64,000 nt of DNA, taken from Candidatus Bathyarchaeota archaeon. GTDB lineage: Archaea; Thermoproteota; Bathyarchaeia; Bathyarchaeales; Bathycorpusculaceae. Below, one piece after another: positions 23,683-32,194 of this stretch. The position numbers and the translations under genes are program-made. The stretch is taken from assembly GCA_026014735.1 (NCBI GenBank), contig JAOZHT010000002.1:496001-560000 (forward strand). Reading direction: 5' to 3'. The notes under the pieces were generated by a model. It worked only from the letters and a program-made list of their open reading frames with translations, searched no databases and was not told where the DNA came from. Each line of letters begins with the position of its first letter. The first letter of the stretch is position 1.

Positions 23683-25074
23683 CTACATGTTTAGTATTTT
23701 TGTTACTTTTTGTGCGGCTCGTTTCTGTCCTTTCCCCGTTATCATGCCTTTCTGTATGCCGTTTAGCAGCTGCAGTATCATGCCCTGCTTGACGTGCTCC
23801 ACCATCTGCTGCTCGGATATGCCGGGGAGGTGCATGCAGTTACCGATTTTGACGTTATACGCCGCTATGCCGTGTCGGGCGGCGATGTCGTGGAGTTTTG
23901 AGCCGATGATGGGGTTGGTTATGCTCCAGCTGATGTATTCGATGAGGTTTTCGCGTAGGCACATTTTGGCGAAATCCAGCGTGTTTTGGACTTCCGCCGG
24001 CGTTTCGTATTCGAGTTTGCCGTTGGTTTCCCAGGCGTTGTAGAGCATCAAAAAGCCGTAGACTTTTATGCCGTGCGCCCGGAGGATCTCGAGGGTGCGC
24101 TGGTTGTCGGCTTGCGATGCGTTTTTGCCGATGCCCCGCAGGACGCGGTCGTTGGCGGATTCGAGTCCGATGTGGGTGAGCCACACGTGGGTATCATGCA
24201 GTTTCTGTGCGAGTTCGTCGGTCATTTTGTCGGCGCGCAGATTGCACTGGAACACCATGCCGCGGAGCTTGAGCTTCTGGATTTCAGTGAGCGTCTCCAT
24301 GCACCATTTGATGTCCACGTTGAAGGTGTCGCTGCGCAGATAGATCTCGCGTATGCCCCTGCCGTAGAGGTAGGCGACTTCCTCGGCGATGTTTTTGGGG
24401 CTGCGCTGGCGTATCCAGGGCTTCTCGAGTTTCCACACGGGGTTGCTGCAGTACGTGCAGTAGTTGGGGCAGCCGCGGATGGGCAAAAGATAGGCCATTC
24501 GCCGTTTGCGGCTCACCGCCACCTCGTAGTCCTCGAAGTTTATCATTTCCCAAGCGGGGAAAAAGTCGATGTCTGCCAGCAGCGGACGCAGACCGTTGTC
24601 TTTTTGGCGGTTAACCGTGCCCACGATGCCGCTTATGGGCGCATCGGTCTGGATGGCTTTGATTAGTTCAGTGAAGGTTTCCTCGCCCTCGCCTCGAACG
24701 CACACTTCGACGGCGGTGTTTTCCAGCACATCTTTGGGGTCGATGGTGGGATGCGCTCCGCCTGCAACCATCAGCATCGGCAGCCCCAGCGCCTTCACTT
24801 CTGCGATGGTCTGGAAGGAGAGGTCGCGTCTGGGGGTAGTGAAGGATATGGCGTAAACGTCGGGTTTTATCGCCTTGACTTTCTCTAGGTGCTCCTGAGG
24901 GGAAAGGAAGGGCTCCAGATAAGTGAACTCGACGTTTTGCAGCCTTGGCTTGGCGTAGCCGATGAGGTAGAGGATGCCTAGGTTCGGTGACTCTGTGACG
25001 GCTTCGCCTTTGGATTCTCTGCCGAAGGGGGGGTCAGCGAAGACCACTTTGAGTTTTCTTTGCTTGGATGCCAT
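23683..25074 (-). CDS. B12-binding-domain radical SAM enzyme
   Basis: A 463-residue protein of the B12-dependent radical SAM class (BchE/P-methylase type). Residues 1-150 form a Rossmann-like cobalamin-binding domain (KVVFADPPFGRESKGE, then MLMVAGGAHPTIDP). The radical SAM core has the 4Fe-4S ligating motif GCPNYCTYCSNP near residue 180. The start at 25074 (MASKQRK) is supported by a TATA-like box at about 25123-25130 on the minus strand, too close for the longer start. Such enzymes methylate or rearrange unactivated carbons; the substrate is unknown. It lies 3' of a glycosyltransferase gene on the same strand, suggesting a role in lipid or glycan modification. Confidence 0.85.
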   Translation of the reverse strand: MASKQRKLKVVFADPPFGRESKGEAVTESPNLGILYLIGYAKPRLQNVEFTYLEPFLSPQEHLEKVKAIKPDVYAISFTTPRRDLSFQTIAEVKALGLPMLMVAGGAHPTIDPKDVLENTAVEVCVRGEGEETFTELIKAIQTDAPISGIVGTVNRQKDNGLRPLLADIDFFPAWEMINFEDYEVAVSRKRRMAYLLPIRGCPNYCTYCSNPVWKLEKPWIRQRSPKNIAEEVAYLYGRGIREIYLRSDTFNVDIKWCMETLTEIQKLKLRGMVFQCNLRADKMTDELAQKLHDTHVWLTHIGLESANDRVLRGIGKNASQADNQRTLEILRAHGIKVYGFLMLYNAWETNGKLEYETPAEVQNTLDFAKMCLRENLIEYISWSITNPIIGSKLHDIAARHGIAAYNVKIGNCMHLPGISEQQMVEHVKQGMILQLLNGIQKGMITGKGQKRAAQKVTKILNM

Positions 25075-25176
25075 GTTTTGTTGCTTCACCGAAACCGACT
25101 CTATACCATCTTCCATGCGCAGGTATATATCTTGCTGCCCAACGTCCAAGCCGCCCCAAACCATAGCGCGATGCAT

Positions 25177-26142
25177 CTAGCTCGGAGGCACCCAGCCAGA
25201 GCGGTTCTGACGCTTCGAAAGAATCTCGCGGAGCCGCCGCAGATTAAACAGCCAGCCGCACAAGTTAATTTTTAGCCGCACAAGCAACTCGCCCCCGCCC
25301 CGCAGCTTAACAGGCAAAACGCCGCCCCTGTTTCTTGCCACAAAAACGCCAAAGAGAATCCGCGCCTCAACCGCAACGCGCCTAAGCAGCCATTTTGCAG
25401 GATAGTTTAGGAGCATGAAGCGGATGAGGTTGCGCCTCACTATGTATTCTACTTGGGCAGGCTGGACTTTGCCGATGGAGGCTTTCCAGTGATGGGTCAC
25501 CTGGGCGTCAAGCAGGATGCGGCTGCGGTACCCCGCATGCTTTGCCCGGAGGCAGTAGTCGGATTCTTCATGCACATAAGGCGAGAAGCCCACGTCGAGA
25601 AACCCGATTTTGTCGATGACGCCCCGCTTAATCAGAAAGCAGGCGCCCAAGGTGGCGTCGACGTCAAAGGCGCGGGGGCATTGGGGCTCGGATGCGGGGT
25701 TAATCCAGGATAAGCCGGCGACGCCGATTTTGGTGCCTAAGTACTGCGTTTTTCCGTCTGGGTAGACGAGTTTGCAGCCGACTACTCCGATGTCGGAGGC
25801 GGATTGGGCGGCATCAACCATTTTGGTTAGCCAGTTTGGCTGCGCTATTTCGGTGTCGTTGTTGAGCAGCAGCACATACTGCGGATTATACTTTTTTAGG
25901 GCGTAGACTATGCCTTGGTTGTTGCCCACGGAGAAGCCATAGTTGCGGTCCAACACCACCAAATCTGCCCAGCCGAATTGCTGCCTAACCCGCTCTGCGG
26001 AGCCGTCGCCGCTGCCGTTATCAACTACTATGGTGTAGTAGTTGCTGTAGTCGGTTCTGCTTTTCAGCGAGGACAGACAGGCTTCTAAACGGTTTTTCTG
26101 GTTCCAGTTAACGATGATTACCGCGACGGCTTTTTGCTCCAA
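25177..26142 (-). CDS. Family 2 glycosyltransferase, rhamnosyltransferase-like
   Basis: A 321-residue GT-A enzyme. VAVIIVNWNQKNRLEACLSS opens the fold, YTIVVDNGSGDGSAERV holds the first acidic pair, and YVLLLNNDTEIAQPNW the DxD-like NND motif. SPYVHEESDYCLRAKHAGY near residue 187 matches the WbbL/rhamnosyltransferase subgroup. The C-terminal basic region may lie on the membrane. It is divergent from a GT4 gene and marks the left end of the glycan cluster at 25.2-31.9 kb. Confidence 0.88.
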   Translation of the reverse strand: MEQKAVAVIIVNWNQKNRLEACLSSLKSRTDYSNYYTIVVDNGSGDGSAERVRQQFGWADLVVLDRNYGFSVGNNQGIVYALKKYNPQYVLLLNNDTEIAQPNWLTKMVDAAQSASDIGVVGCKLVYPDGKTQYLGTKIGVAGLSWINPASEPQCPRAFDVDATLGACFLIKRGVIDKIGFLDVGFSPYVHEESDYCLRAKHAGYRSRILLDAQVTHHWKASIGKVQPAQVEYIVRRNLIRFMLLNYPAKWLLRRVAVEARILFGVFVARNRGGVLPVKLRGGGELLVRLKINLCGWLFNLRRLREILSKRQNRSGWVPPS

Positions 26143-26278
26143 TATGCCACCTTGCCAGTGTATATGCCAAGAATGCTATATGTGCAGATGCAGGTATTTT
26201 AGTTTGGTACATCAGGGACGCGTCATGCTTTTATTTCCAAAGACCGATTAAGATGCATCAAGGCATACACAGAAGGGC

Positions 26279-27415
26279 ATGAATATGGCACGCTTCCTCA
26301 TAGTGCATCCGTACCTAGACATCTACGGCGGCGGCGAACGCGTCTGCCACAACGTAATCAAAACCCTACTAAGCAAAAACCAAGAAGTGCAGCTTTTAAC
26401 CTTCGACTTCGACCCCGAACGCTACCAAGACATCGTCGGCGAACCCTTCCCAACGCAGGTCAAAGTGCACTCGCTGGGCAAACGCACCCAGGAAGCGCCG
26501 CCCTTCACCATCTACAAGCGCCACCGCAACTTCGTAAAACTCCTCAAAAAATACCGCAGCCAACTCAGCTATGATTACCTCTTCTCCACCCAGTCCAGCT
26601 CGCCCTTTGAACCCAGCTTTCTTGACAAAGCCAAAGCCAACATCGCCTACGTGCACTTCCCCGAAATCCACTACGACTACAACCGCGGCAGCTTCAAACG
26701 CAAACTGTACCTGTGGCTGTTTAAGCACTGGGTCGAGGCGGGCATAGGCAAATTAGACGTGGTTTTCTGCAACAGCAACTACACCAAAGAGGCGCTGATG
26801 CAACTCTGGAAACGCCATGGAGCCAAAGAACCCATCGTGGTGTATCCCCCCGTGAACCTAAGCCGCTTCTGGTGCGACACCCCTCTGCAGCAGCGACGGA
26901 AACGCGTGGCCTATGTGGCACGCTTCATCCCCGCAAAACGCCACGAAATCCTCAAACGCCTCGCCGCGGAGCTGCCCCAATACGAATTCGTCAGCATCGG
27001 CGGCTTAATCGAAGCCGAGAAACCCTGGTTTAACCGCTTCCAAGAGAACCTCCCAGCCAACTACACCCTTAAAACCAACCTGCCTGGACCCGACCTGCTC
27101 AGAATCCTCCAGGACAGCCGAATCTACGTGCACCTCATGGAGGGCGAACACTTCGGCATCGCACCCGTGGAGGGACTGGCAAGCGGATGCGTCACGCTGG
27201 TGCATGACAGCGGCGGCATGCGCGAGTTTATTCCTGAAAATTTCCGCTGGCAAAACTTCGAGGACCTGAAATCCAAAGTCGTCGCCAACATGGAAAACCC
27301 AAACTGGGACCAGACACGGCGGATGCTGTGGAGCAAAATCAAGGAGCTCTCGCCCGAGAACTTCCAAAACAGCATCTGGCAGCATCTCAAGGATACAGTT
27401 GGCCTTCGGGGGTAA
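26279..27415 (+). CDS. Family 4 glycosyltransferase
   Basis: A GT-B retaining glycosyltransferase of 378 residues. The N-terminus LIVHPYLDIYGGGERVCHN is typical of mannosyltransferases in the ALG11 neighbourhood. The C-terminal donor site shows VAYVARFIPAKRHEIL and HFGIAPVEGLASGCVTL (the E-x7-E motif). It likely adds hexoses to a lipid-linked or surface glycan. Start is at the ATG 26279 or the one two codons on (26285). It is first of four plus-strand genes of the glycan cluster. Confidence 0.88.
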   Translation: MNMARFLIVHPYLDIYGGGERVCHNVIKTLLSKNQEVQLLTFDFDPERYQDIVGEPFPTQVKVHSLGKRTQEAPPFTIYKRHRNFVKLLKKYRSQLSYDYLFSTQSSSPFEPSFLDKAKANIAYVHFPEIHYDYNRGSFKRKLYLWLFKHWVEAGIGKLDVVFCNSNYTKEALMQLWKRHGAKEPIVVYPPVNLSRFWCDTPLQQRRKRVAYVARFIPAKRHEILKRLAAELPQYEFVSIGGLIEAEKPWFNRFQENLPANYTLKTNLPGPDLLRILQDSRIYVHLMEGEHFGIAPVEGLASGCVTLVHDSGGMREFIPENFRWQNFEDLKSKVVANMENPNWDQTRRMLWSKIKELSPENFQNSIWQHLKDTVGLRG

Positions 27416-27552
27416 TGGTTTTCTGGTATTATGGTATGCTTTAATCTGGTTAGGTGGTTTTAGCAAAACTTTAAATCAAGTTTTTCATTTACTCTGTTTG
27501 CCTTGCGTAGAGAGGCTTTGGCCTTTAAAACAAGGGGGCTATCGCTAAAGAA

Positions 27553-29046
27553 ATGAATGGAAAAAAAATGGCAGCTTTTAGAAGATCAGTTCTTCTAAGT
27601 GGAAAACTTGCGAAGTCCTCACAGGGATCCATTGACGCCAAAGGTAAAGAGGGCAGGTTTAACCATAAAACGTGGAGGCTTAACCGGAAAGAAAAGATTC
27701 TGGTTGGAGTCATCCTGATAGCGGTCATTCTGATTCCCACGGTCATACTTTTTCCAAGAGAAAACCTAACTCAGCAGCCCTCCACAGATAAACCGGACGT
27801 CTCAAATACCGCGCAAAGAGATAACAGCACTGCCACCCCCGCCCCAAACCCCCTTGCAGAAATAGACAAAGCTATCCAGCAGGCAGGCCAAGCGATAAGC
27901 GAGGCAGTTACCGGTAAAAAAGTAGGCCCCATCGAAGGCGCCCAAACCATGAACAGCTCGGTCTGGCGAACAGTCGCCACTAACGCATGGAACTATTTCC
28001 GGCCTGGCGTAGGCGTGGACGGCAACACGGGGCTTCCATGGTCAGGCAACTCGTATCCATACTTTACAGATTGGGATTTGGGCATTTATGTTCAAGCAAC
28101 CATAGACGCATCCAAGCTGGGTTTAATCAAGAAGGACGGCGACTGGGGATTCAACGACAGAATGAATAAAGTGTTAATTTTCTGTGAAACACGCGAACTC
28201 AACAACGCCACTTACCCCTACTGGTTCTATCAATCCATCGACGGCAAAGTCTTCCGAGATAACTCCAACGACCCCAACTTCGTCGCCGACGTCGCCGACA
28301 CAGGCAGACTACTTGTTGCCCTAAACAACCTAAGAAACTACGACTCCGCCTTAGCGGTCCGCGTCAACAACTTGGTTTACAACTTCTATGGCAACCGCTC
28401 AAACTACGAGGGACTAGTTGCAGGCATCAAAGCAGAGAGCCTTACTTCAAAGAGCGTCTATGCCTACTACGCCGCAAGCGGGTTTGCAAGCTTTTGGCCA
28501 AGCCTACTCCCCGACGCAACCTCAAAAATCCTCAGTAACATTTACTCATCAGAAAACATAACCGTTAACGGCGTCGAATTGCCTAAAGCCAAAATTACAA
28601 GTGATGTGCTGCTGGCTCTGCTCTTTGAAACAACCCCAAACGATCGGCTTACAAGCCTTACTCGCCAAGTGTATCTGGCACATCAGAACTACAACCAGCA
28701 AACCGGTAAATTCCGGGCATATGGGGAAGGCTCTGGGATCTCAAGCTGGGTTTGGGAATATGTTGTTCTGCCCGATGGAAGAACCTGGAACGTTACGGAT
28801 GGCGATCAGATAGAAATCAAAAGTGCCCCCATGATGTTCACGAAGGTTTCACTGGGCTTTCTAGCGGTCTACAACTCAGCATTTGCCAAGAACATGTCAG
28901 GATACATCGAGAGAGCACTCGACAGTAGCGATCAAGGCTACTATGAGGGCGTCGATGAAATTGGTCAGCCAAACTTCTCGCTGGGCGTTCATACCAACGG
29001 GCTGATTGTCGGGGCGGCACGCTACGCCATAGAGGCAAGACCCTAA
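27553..29046 (+). CDS. DUF3131-type membrane-anchored glycan enzyme-like protein
   Basis: A 497-residue protein. After a cytosolic basic N-terminus comes one transmembrane helix (about 55-73, ILVGVILIAVILIPTVILF), a Thr/Pro/Asn-rich linker, then an extracellular domain from about residue 145. FTDWDLGIYVQATIDASKLG and FVADVADTGRLLVALNNL are characteristic of the DUF3131 family, which is related to glycoside-hydrolase toroids. The protein probably processes the surface polysaccharide made by adjacent genes. It has its own upstream gap of 137 bases. Confidence 0.8.
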   Translation: MNGKKMAAFRRSVLLSGKLAKSSQGSIDAKGKEGRFNHKTWRLNRKEKILVGVILIAVILIPTVILFPRENLTQQPSTDKPDVSNTAQRDNSTATPAPNPLAEIDKAIQQAGQAISEAVTGKKVGPIEGAQTMNSSVWRTVATNAWNYFRPGVGVDGNTGLPWSGNSYPYFTDWDLGIYVQATIDASKLGLIKKDGDWGFNDRMNKVLIFCETRELNNATYPYWFYQSIDGKVFRDNSNDPNFVADVADTGRLLVALNNLRNYDSALAVRVNNLVYNFYGNRSNYEGLVAGIKAESLTSKSVYAYYAASGFASFWPSLLPDATSKILSNIYSSENITVNGVELPKAKITSDVLLALLFETTPNDRLTSLTRQVYLAHQNYNQQTGKFRAYGEGSGISSWVWEYVVLPDGRTWNVTDGDQIEIKSAPMMFTKVSLGFLAVYNSAFAKNMSGYIERALDSSDQGYYEGVDEIGQPNFSLGVHTNGLIVGAARYAIEARP

Positions 29047-29114
29047 GCTGAGCCTGAAGGCTGGCATAGGGTTTATTACCAAAAGTTGCCCTCATAGGTG
29101 ACAACTGAACACGC

Positions 29115-30605
29115 ATGATAAAGCTAAGAATCGACGTTGACTACCCCTACACCTCAAGGGCAAAGAGCTTCCTCTACATAGCCCTGCGTAGGAAAAGCCC
29201 AGGGGGCAGCGATTACCTGAGGAACGCACGCATCGTTGCACAGATGATTAACCAGTCCCCCAAGCAGGTTTTCGCTTACTGGTTCTTTACGCCCTACACC
29301 ATCCCCGACCAAAACATGCTTTCTCTGCTGGACCCACGGCGGCATGAAGTCGCGCTTCACGTGGCAACCCACGCAGTTGCTGAGTGGCATACGCTGGAAG
29401 AGAAAACCAACCGCAAAATCCAAACCTACACGATGCATGGAACCGCAGGAAAACTCAACCGGCTGCTGTGGGGACGTAAACTCAGCCAAGCCCAACCCAG
29501 CATTCCAAAGGATTTCCCCCTTAAATCACTCCATGAAGTCCCAACTATGAGCCTTGACCGGGAACGCTACCTCCACGGCTACGAAAAAACCCTATCCGAC
29601 ATCAACATCTGGGTTGAGGAAGGCGTGGTAATATCGATTCATCCAGACTGGCTTTTTGCCCAGACAAAAAAAACCCAGCGAGGCCCCTACTACGATACAC
29701 TAAAAACAGCGCTGGAGGTAGATGGCGACTTAGAAACCATCAGCACCCGCAAAACGCTCAACGTACGCATAGCCCGAGATTTCCGGGAGTACCACAAAAA
29801 AATCTTGCCCACCGACACCTTCCTCGATAAACTGCGGCTGCGGGGCTTTGACATCTTTACCTTTATCGAACGCAAATGGTGCTGCCCCATCCCCAACCCC
29901 CCCGCGGATTGGGTGAAAGTTGAAGATAACATCGGCTTGCTGGAGATAGCGGATTACCAGAGCTGGTGGAACCAAATCGGCAAGAAAACCCGCAACATGG
30001 TGCGTAAAGCAGAAAAAGAAGGCATAAAAGTCGATGTGGCACCGCCAAGCGACCGCCTCGCAGAAGGCATCTACCACATCTACCATGAGACCCCGATTCG
30101 GCAGGGCCGCGCTTTCCCCCACTACGGCGAATCGTTGGAGACCGTGGCTGGGAACATGTACGCTGAGAAGAAATCCACTTTCATCGTGGCCTACCTTGGC
30201 GACGAGTTAGCAGGGTTTATTCAGATTCTGCACGGCGACGAGTTAGCCATACTCTCCAACATCCTCTCGATGCAGAAGCACTGGGATAAATCCGTCAACA
30301 ACGCGCTCCTCGCCAAAGCCGTCGAAGTCTGCGCCTCGAAGGGGGAGCGGTGGCTTATGTATGGGCGCATCGGCAACCATCCGTCCCTCGACAAGTTCAA
30401 GGAAAGCAACGGCTTTGTCAAGTACCCCGTCGCCCGCTACTACATCCCCCTCACCTCCAAAGGCAGATGGGCAATTAAGCTGGGGCTGCATCAGGAACTC
30501 AAAGATGCCTTGCCCGACGCCGTCAAATATCCGCTTCTGCCCGCGGTAAACTGGGTAAGCCGAACCAAAGCCACCGTGAAGCTTGCCCTAAGAAAACACC
30601 GATAG
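29115..30605 (+). CDS. Deacetylase-like / GNAT-like acyltransferase fusion
   Basis: A 496-residue two-domain protein. Residues about 1-210 resemble the NodB-type polysaccharide deacetylase fold: LRIDVDYPY (acidic site), VALHVATHA (His pair) and VISIHPDWLF. Residues about 255-480 form a GNAT/FemAB-like acyltransferase half, with WNQIGKKTRNMVRKAEKEGI, IVAYLGDELAGFIQIL and GRIGNHPSLDKFKESNGF. A sugar-editing role is inferred: one half removes an N-acetyl group and the other adds a new acyl group. No signal peptide, so it acts in the cytoplasm on precursors. It follows DUF3131 by 68 bases. Confidence 0.7.
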   Translation: MIKLRIDVDYPYTSRAKSFLYIALRRKSPGGSDYLRNARIVAQMINQSPKQVFAYWFFTPYTIPDQNMLSLLDPRRHEVALHVATHAVAEWHTLEEKTNRKIQTYTMHGTAGKLNRLLWGRKLSQAQPSIPKDFPLKSLHEVPTMSLDRERYLHGYEKTLSDINIWVEEGVVISIHPDWLFAQTKKTQRGPYYDTLKTALEVDGDLETISTRKTLNVRIARDFREYHKKILPTDTFLDKLRLRGFDIFTFIERKWCCPIPNPPADWVKVEDNIGLLEIADYQSWWNQIGKKTRNMVRKAEKEGIKVDVAPPSDRLAEGIYHIYHETPIRQGRAFPHYGESLETVAGNMYAEKKSTFIVAYLGDELAGFIQILHGDELAILSNILSMQKHWDKSVNNALLAKAVEVCASKGERWLMYGRIGNHPSLDKFKESNGFVKYPVARYYIPLTSKGRWAIKLGLHQELKDALPDAVKYPLLPAVNWVSRTKATVKLALRKHR

Positions 30606-30691
30606 CCCGCGGGGAAATCTTGATTAGCACAAAAACAAATAGCTCAGTGGATGGCACAGTTGGCAAGCGTAAGCAATCCTAAGTGAGTTAA

Positions 30692-31906
30692 ATGAAAATC
30701 ACCTTTATACTACAAGAGAAAGGCGCAGGCATGGTGGGAGGCATCAGGGTTGTCTACGAATACGCTAACCACCTAACCCAAAGGGGACACCAAGTGACCA
30801 TCGTTTACCCTTTGACGCCTTATGTGCCAAGACCCAAACTGCAATTAAGCAACCTGAAGAATCAACTGCGTTGGCTTAAAGGTCAAGCCCGCTGGCTAAA
30901 GCTGAACCTGAAAAGCGGCAAGAAAGTCGGCTGGTTTGACGTCAAAGCGCGCCTCGTCACTATCCCATCCACCAGCCCCAGCTTAAGTTGGCTGTCACAG
31001 CGGTTCATCCCCGACGCCGACGTGGTGCTGGCGACTGCATGGGAAACAGCTTACCTTGTCAGTAAACTCAACCAGCATAAAGGCAAGAAATATTATTTTA
31101 TCCAGAACTACGAGATCTGGCCGGTCTGGGACAGCGAGGAAGCATGGGCCGAGGCCGAAGCCCTTGAATCTGACCCCGACAAGCTGTGCCTAGCCATGCA
31201 TGACGTCGCCTTAGATAACCCTAAGCTAAGAGACTTCAAAGAGAGAGTCGATGCCACATACAAGTTACCCCTCAACAAAATCGTGATTTCCAGCTGGCTT
31301 AAAGAATTAGTTGAGGCTAAATTCGGTGAAGCCGCCAATGGACCAATACCTAACGGCACCAACTTTGAAACCTTCCACTTAGAAGACACCCCCCGTTTTG
31401 GCAAGCGGGTGTTGATGCCTTGGCGACCCGCAAAATGGAAAGGCACCCAAGATGGGCTTAAAGCGTTGGCGATGGCGAGGCAGCGTCATCCTGAAGCGGA
31501 GTTCGGCGTGCATGGCAACCCCGCCGACGCCGATTTACCCGATTGGATCACAGGGTACGGCAGGGTTTCAGATGACGAATTACGGCACCTCTACAATCAG
31601 GCAGGCATCTACGTTATTCCCAGCTGGGTGGAGGGCTCGCAGTTGCCCCCGATGGAGGCGATGGCATGCGGCTGCGCGGTTGTGGCAACCAACGTGGGGG
31701 GAGTAACCGATTATGCAGTCGCAGACAAAACCGTGCTGGTTTCTCCGCCCCGAAACCCTGAAGCGTTAGCCGCTAACATCTCGGCGCTGTTGGAAGATGC
31801 CGAGCGGCGGGCAAGGATGGCGCAAGCCGGAAACAAATACATTGCACAGTTCACTTGGGAGCGGGCTACAGATAATTTAGAAAAAATCCTGCAAGCCAAC
31901 CCCTAA
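30692..31906 (+). CDS. Family 4 glycosyltransferase
   Basis: A GT-B fold protein of 404 residues. The N-terminus has AGMVGGIRVVYEYANHL, where the Gly-rich turn binds the acceptor side. The C-terminal donor half reads VPSWVEGSQLPPMEAMACG (near residue 308), followed by AVVATNVGGVTDY. The E-x7-E pair is shifted to E-x7/8-E and looks intact. It is the last gene of the glycan cluster. The 86-base gap before it holds a weak TATA-free spacer. Confidence 0.86.
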   Translation: MKITFILQEKGAGMVGGIRVVYEYANHLTQRGHQVTIVYPLTPYVPRPKLQLSNLKNQLRWLKGQARWLKLNLKSGKKVGWFDVKARLVTIPSTSPSLSWLSQRFIPDADVVLATAWETAYLVSKLNQHKGKKYYFIQNYEIWPVWDSEEAWAEAEALESDPDKLCLAMHDVALDNPKLRDFKERVDATYKLPLNKIVISSWLKELVEAKFGEAANGPIPNGTNFETFHLEDTPRFGKRVLMPWRPAKWKGTQDGLKALAMARQRHPEAEFGVHGNPADADLPDWITGYGRVSDDELRHLYNQAGIYVIPSWVEGSQLPPMEAMACGCAVVATNVGGVTDYAVADKTVLVSPPRNPEALAANISALLEDAERRARMAQAGNKYIAQFTWERATDNLEKILQANP

Positions 31907-31924
31907 AGCCAAGATGCCGGGCCG

Positions 31925-32194
31925 TTAAAGCAGCAACTTAGCCAAAAAATCCATCAAAGCTGCTTTGCTGGGGAAGCCCCGGAATATGGCTTTGCCGCTG
32001 GTGTAGAGCCTAAAGGAGACGCCCTCAAAAGTTAACTCGAAAATGATTCCTGCCAACGAGTTCTTCAACGTGGCTTTTTTGAGGATAACCGCGATAACCT
32101 CGTCTTTTTTTTCGAACTTGAAGTTCACGATTACGTCCTGGTCTGCGCCGCAGGTGCCTTCGAGGCGGGACACGTAGTCGGCGACAGTGGACAT
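31925..32194 (-). CDS. Small protein linked to cysteine desulfurase
   Basis: An 89-residue cytoplasmic protein of no recognised family. It has a beta-rich core (DQDVIVNFKFEKKDEVIAVI, then GIIFELTFEGVSFRLYTSG) and a C-terminal helix (SKAALMDFLAKLLL). Its single Cys is in the N-terminal TCGADQD. Start abuts the sufS stop (one shared base), so it is the last gene of the Fe-S cassette. A role as small accessory or regulatory subunit of the desulfurase is inferred only from position. Confidence 0.6.
   Translation of the reverse strand: MSTVADYVSRLEGTCGADQDVIVNFKFEKKDEVIAVILKKATLKNSLAGIIFELTFEGVSFRLYTSGKAIFRGFPSKAALMDFLAKLLL

Noticed and set aside
23986-24666. Long plus-strand frame opposite the radical SAM gene (226 residues)
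   Set aside because: It is a shadow of the GC-rich radical SAM coding strand, rich in Val/Gly/Glu, with no family resemblance and no promoter.
30635-30690. tRNA-like text (ATAGCTCAGTGGATGGCACAG)
   Set aside because: It resembles a D-arm only; there is no matching acceptor stem, anticodon arm or T-arm nearby.
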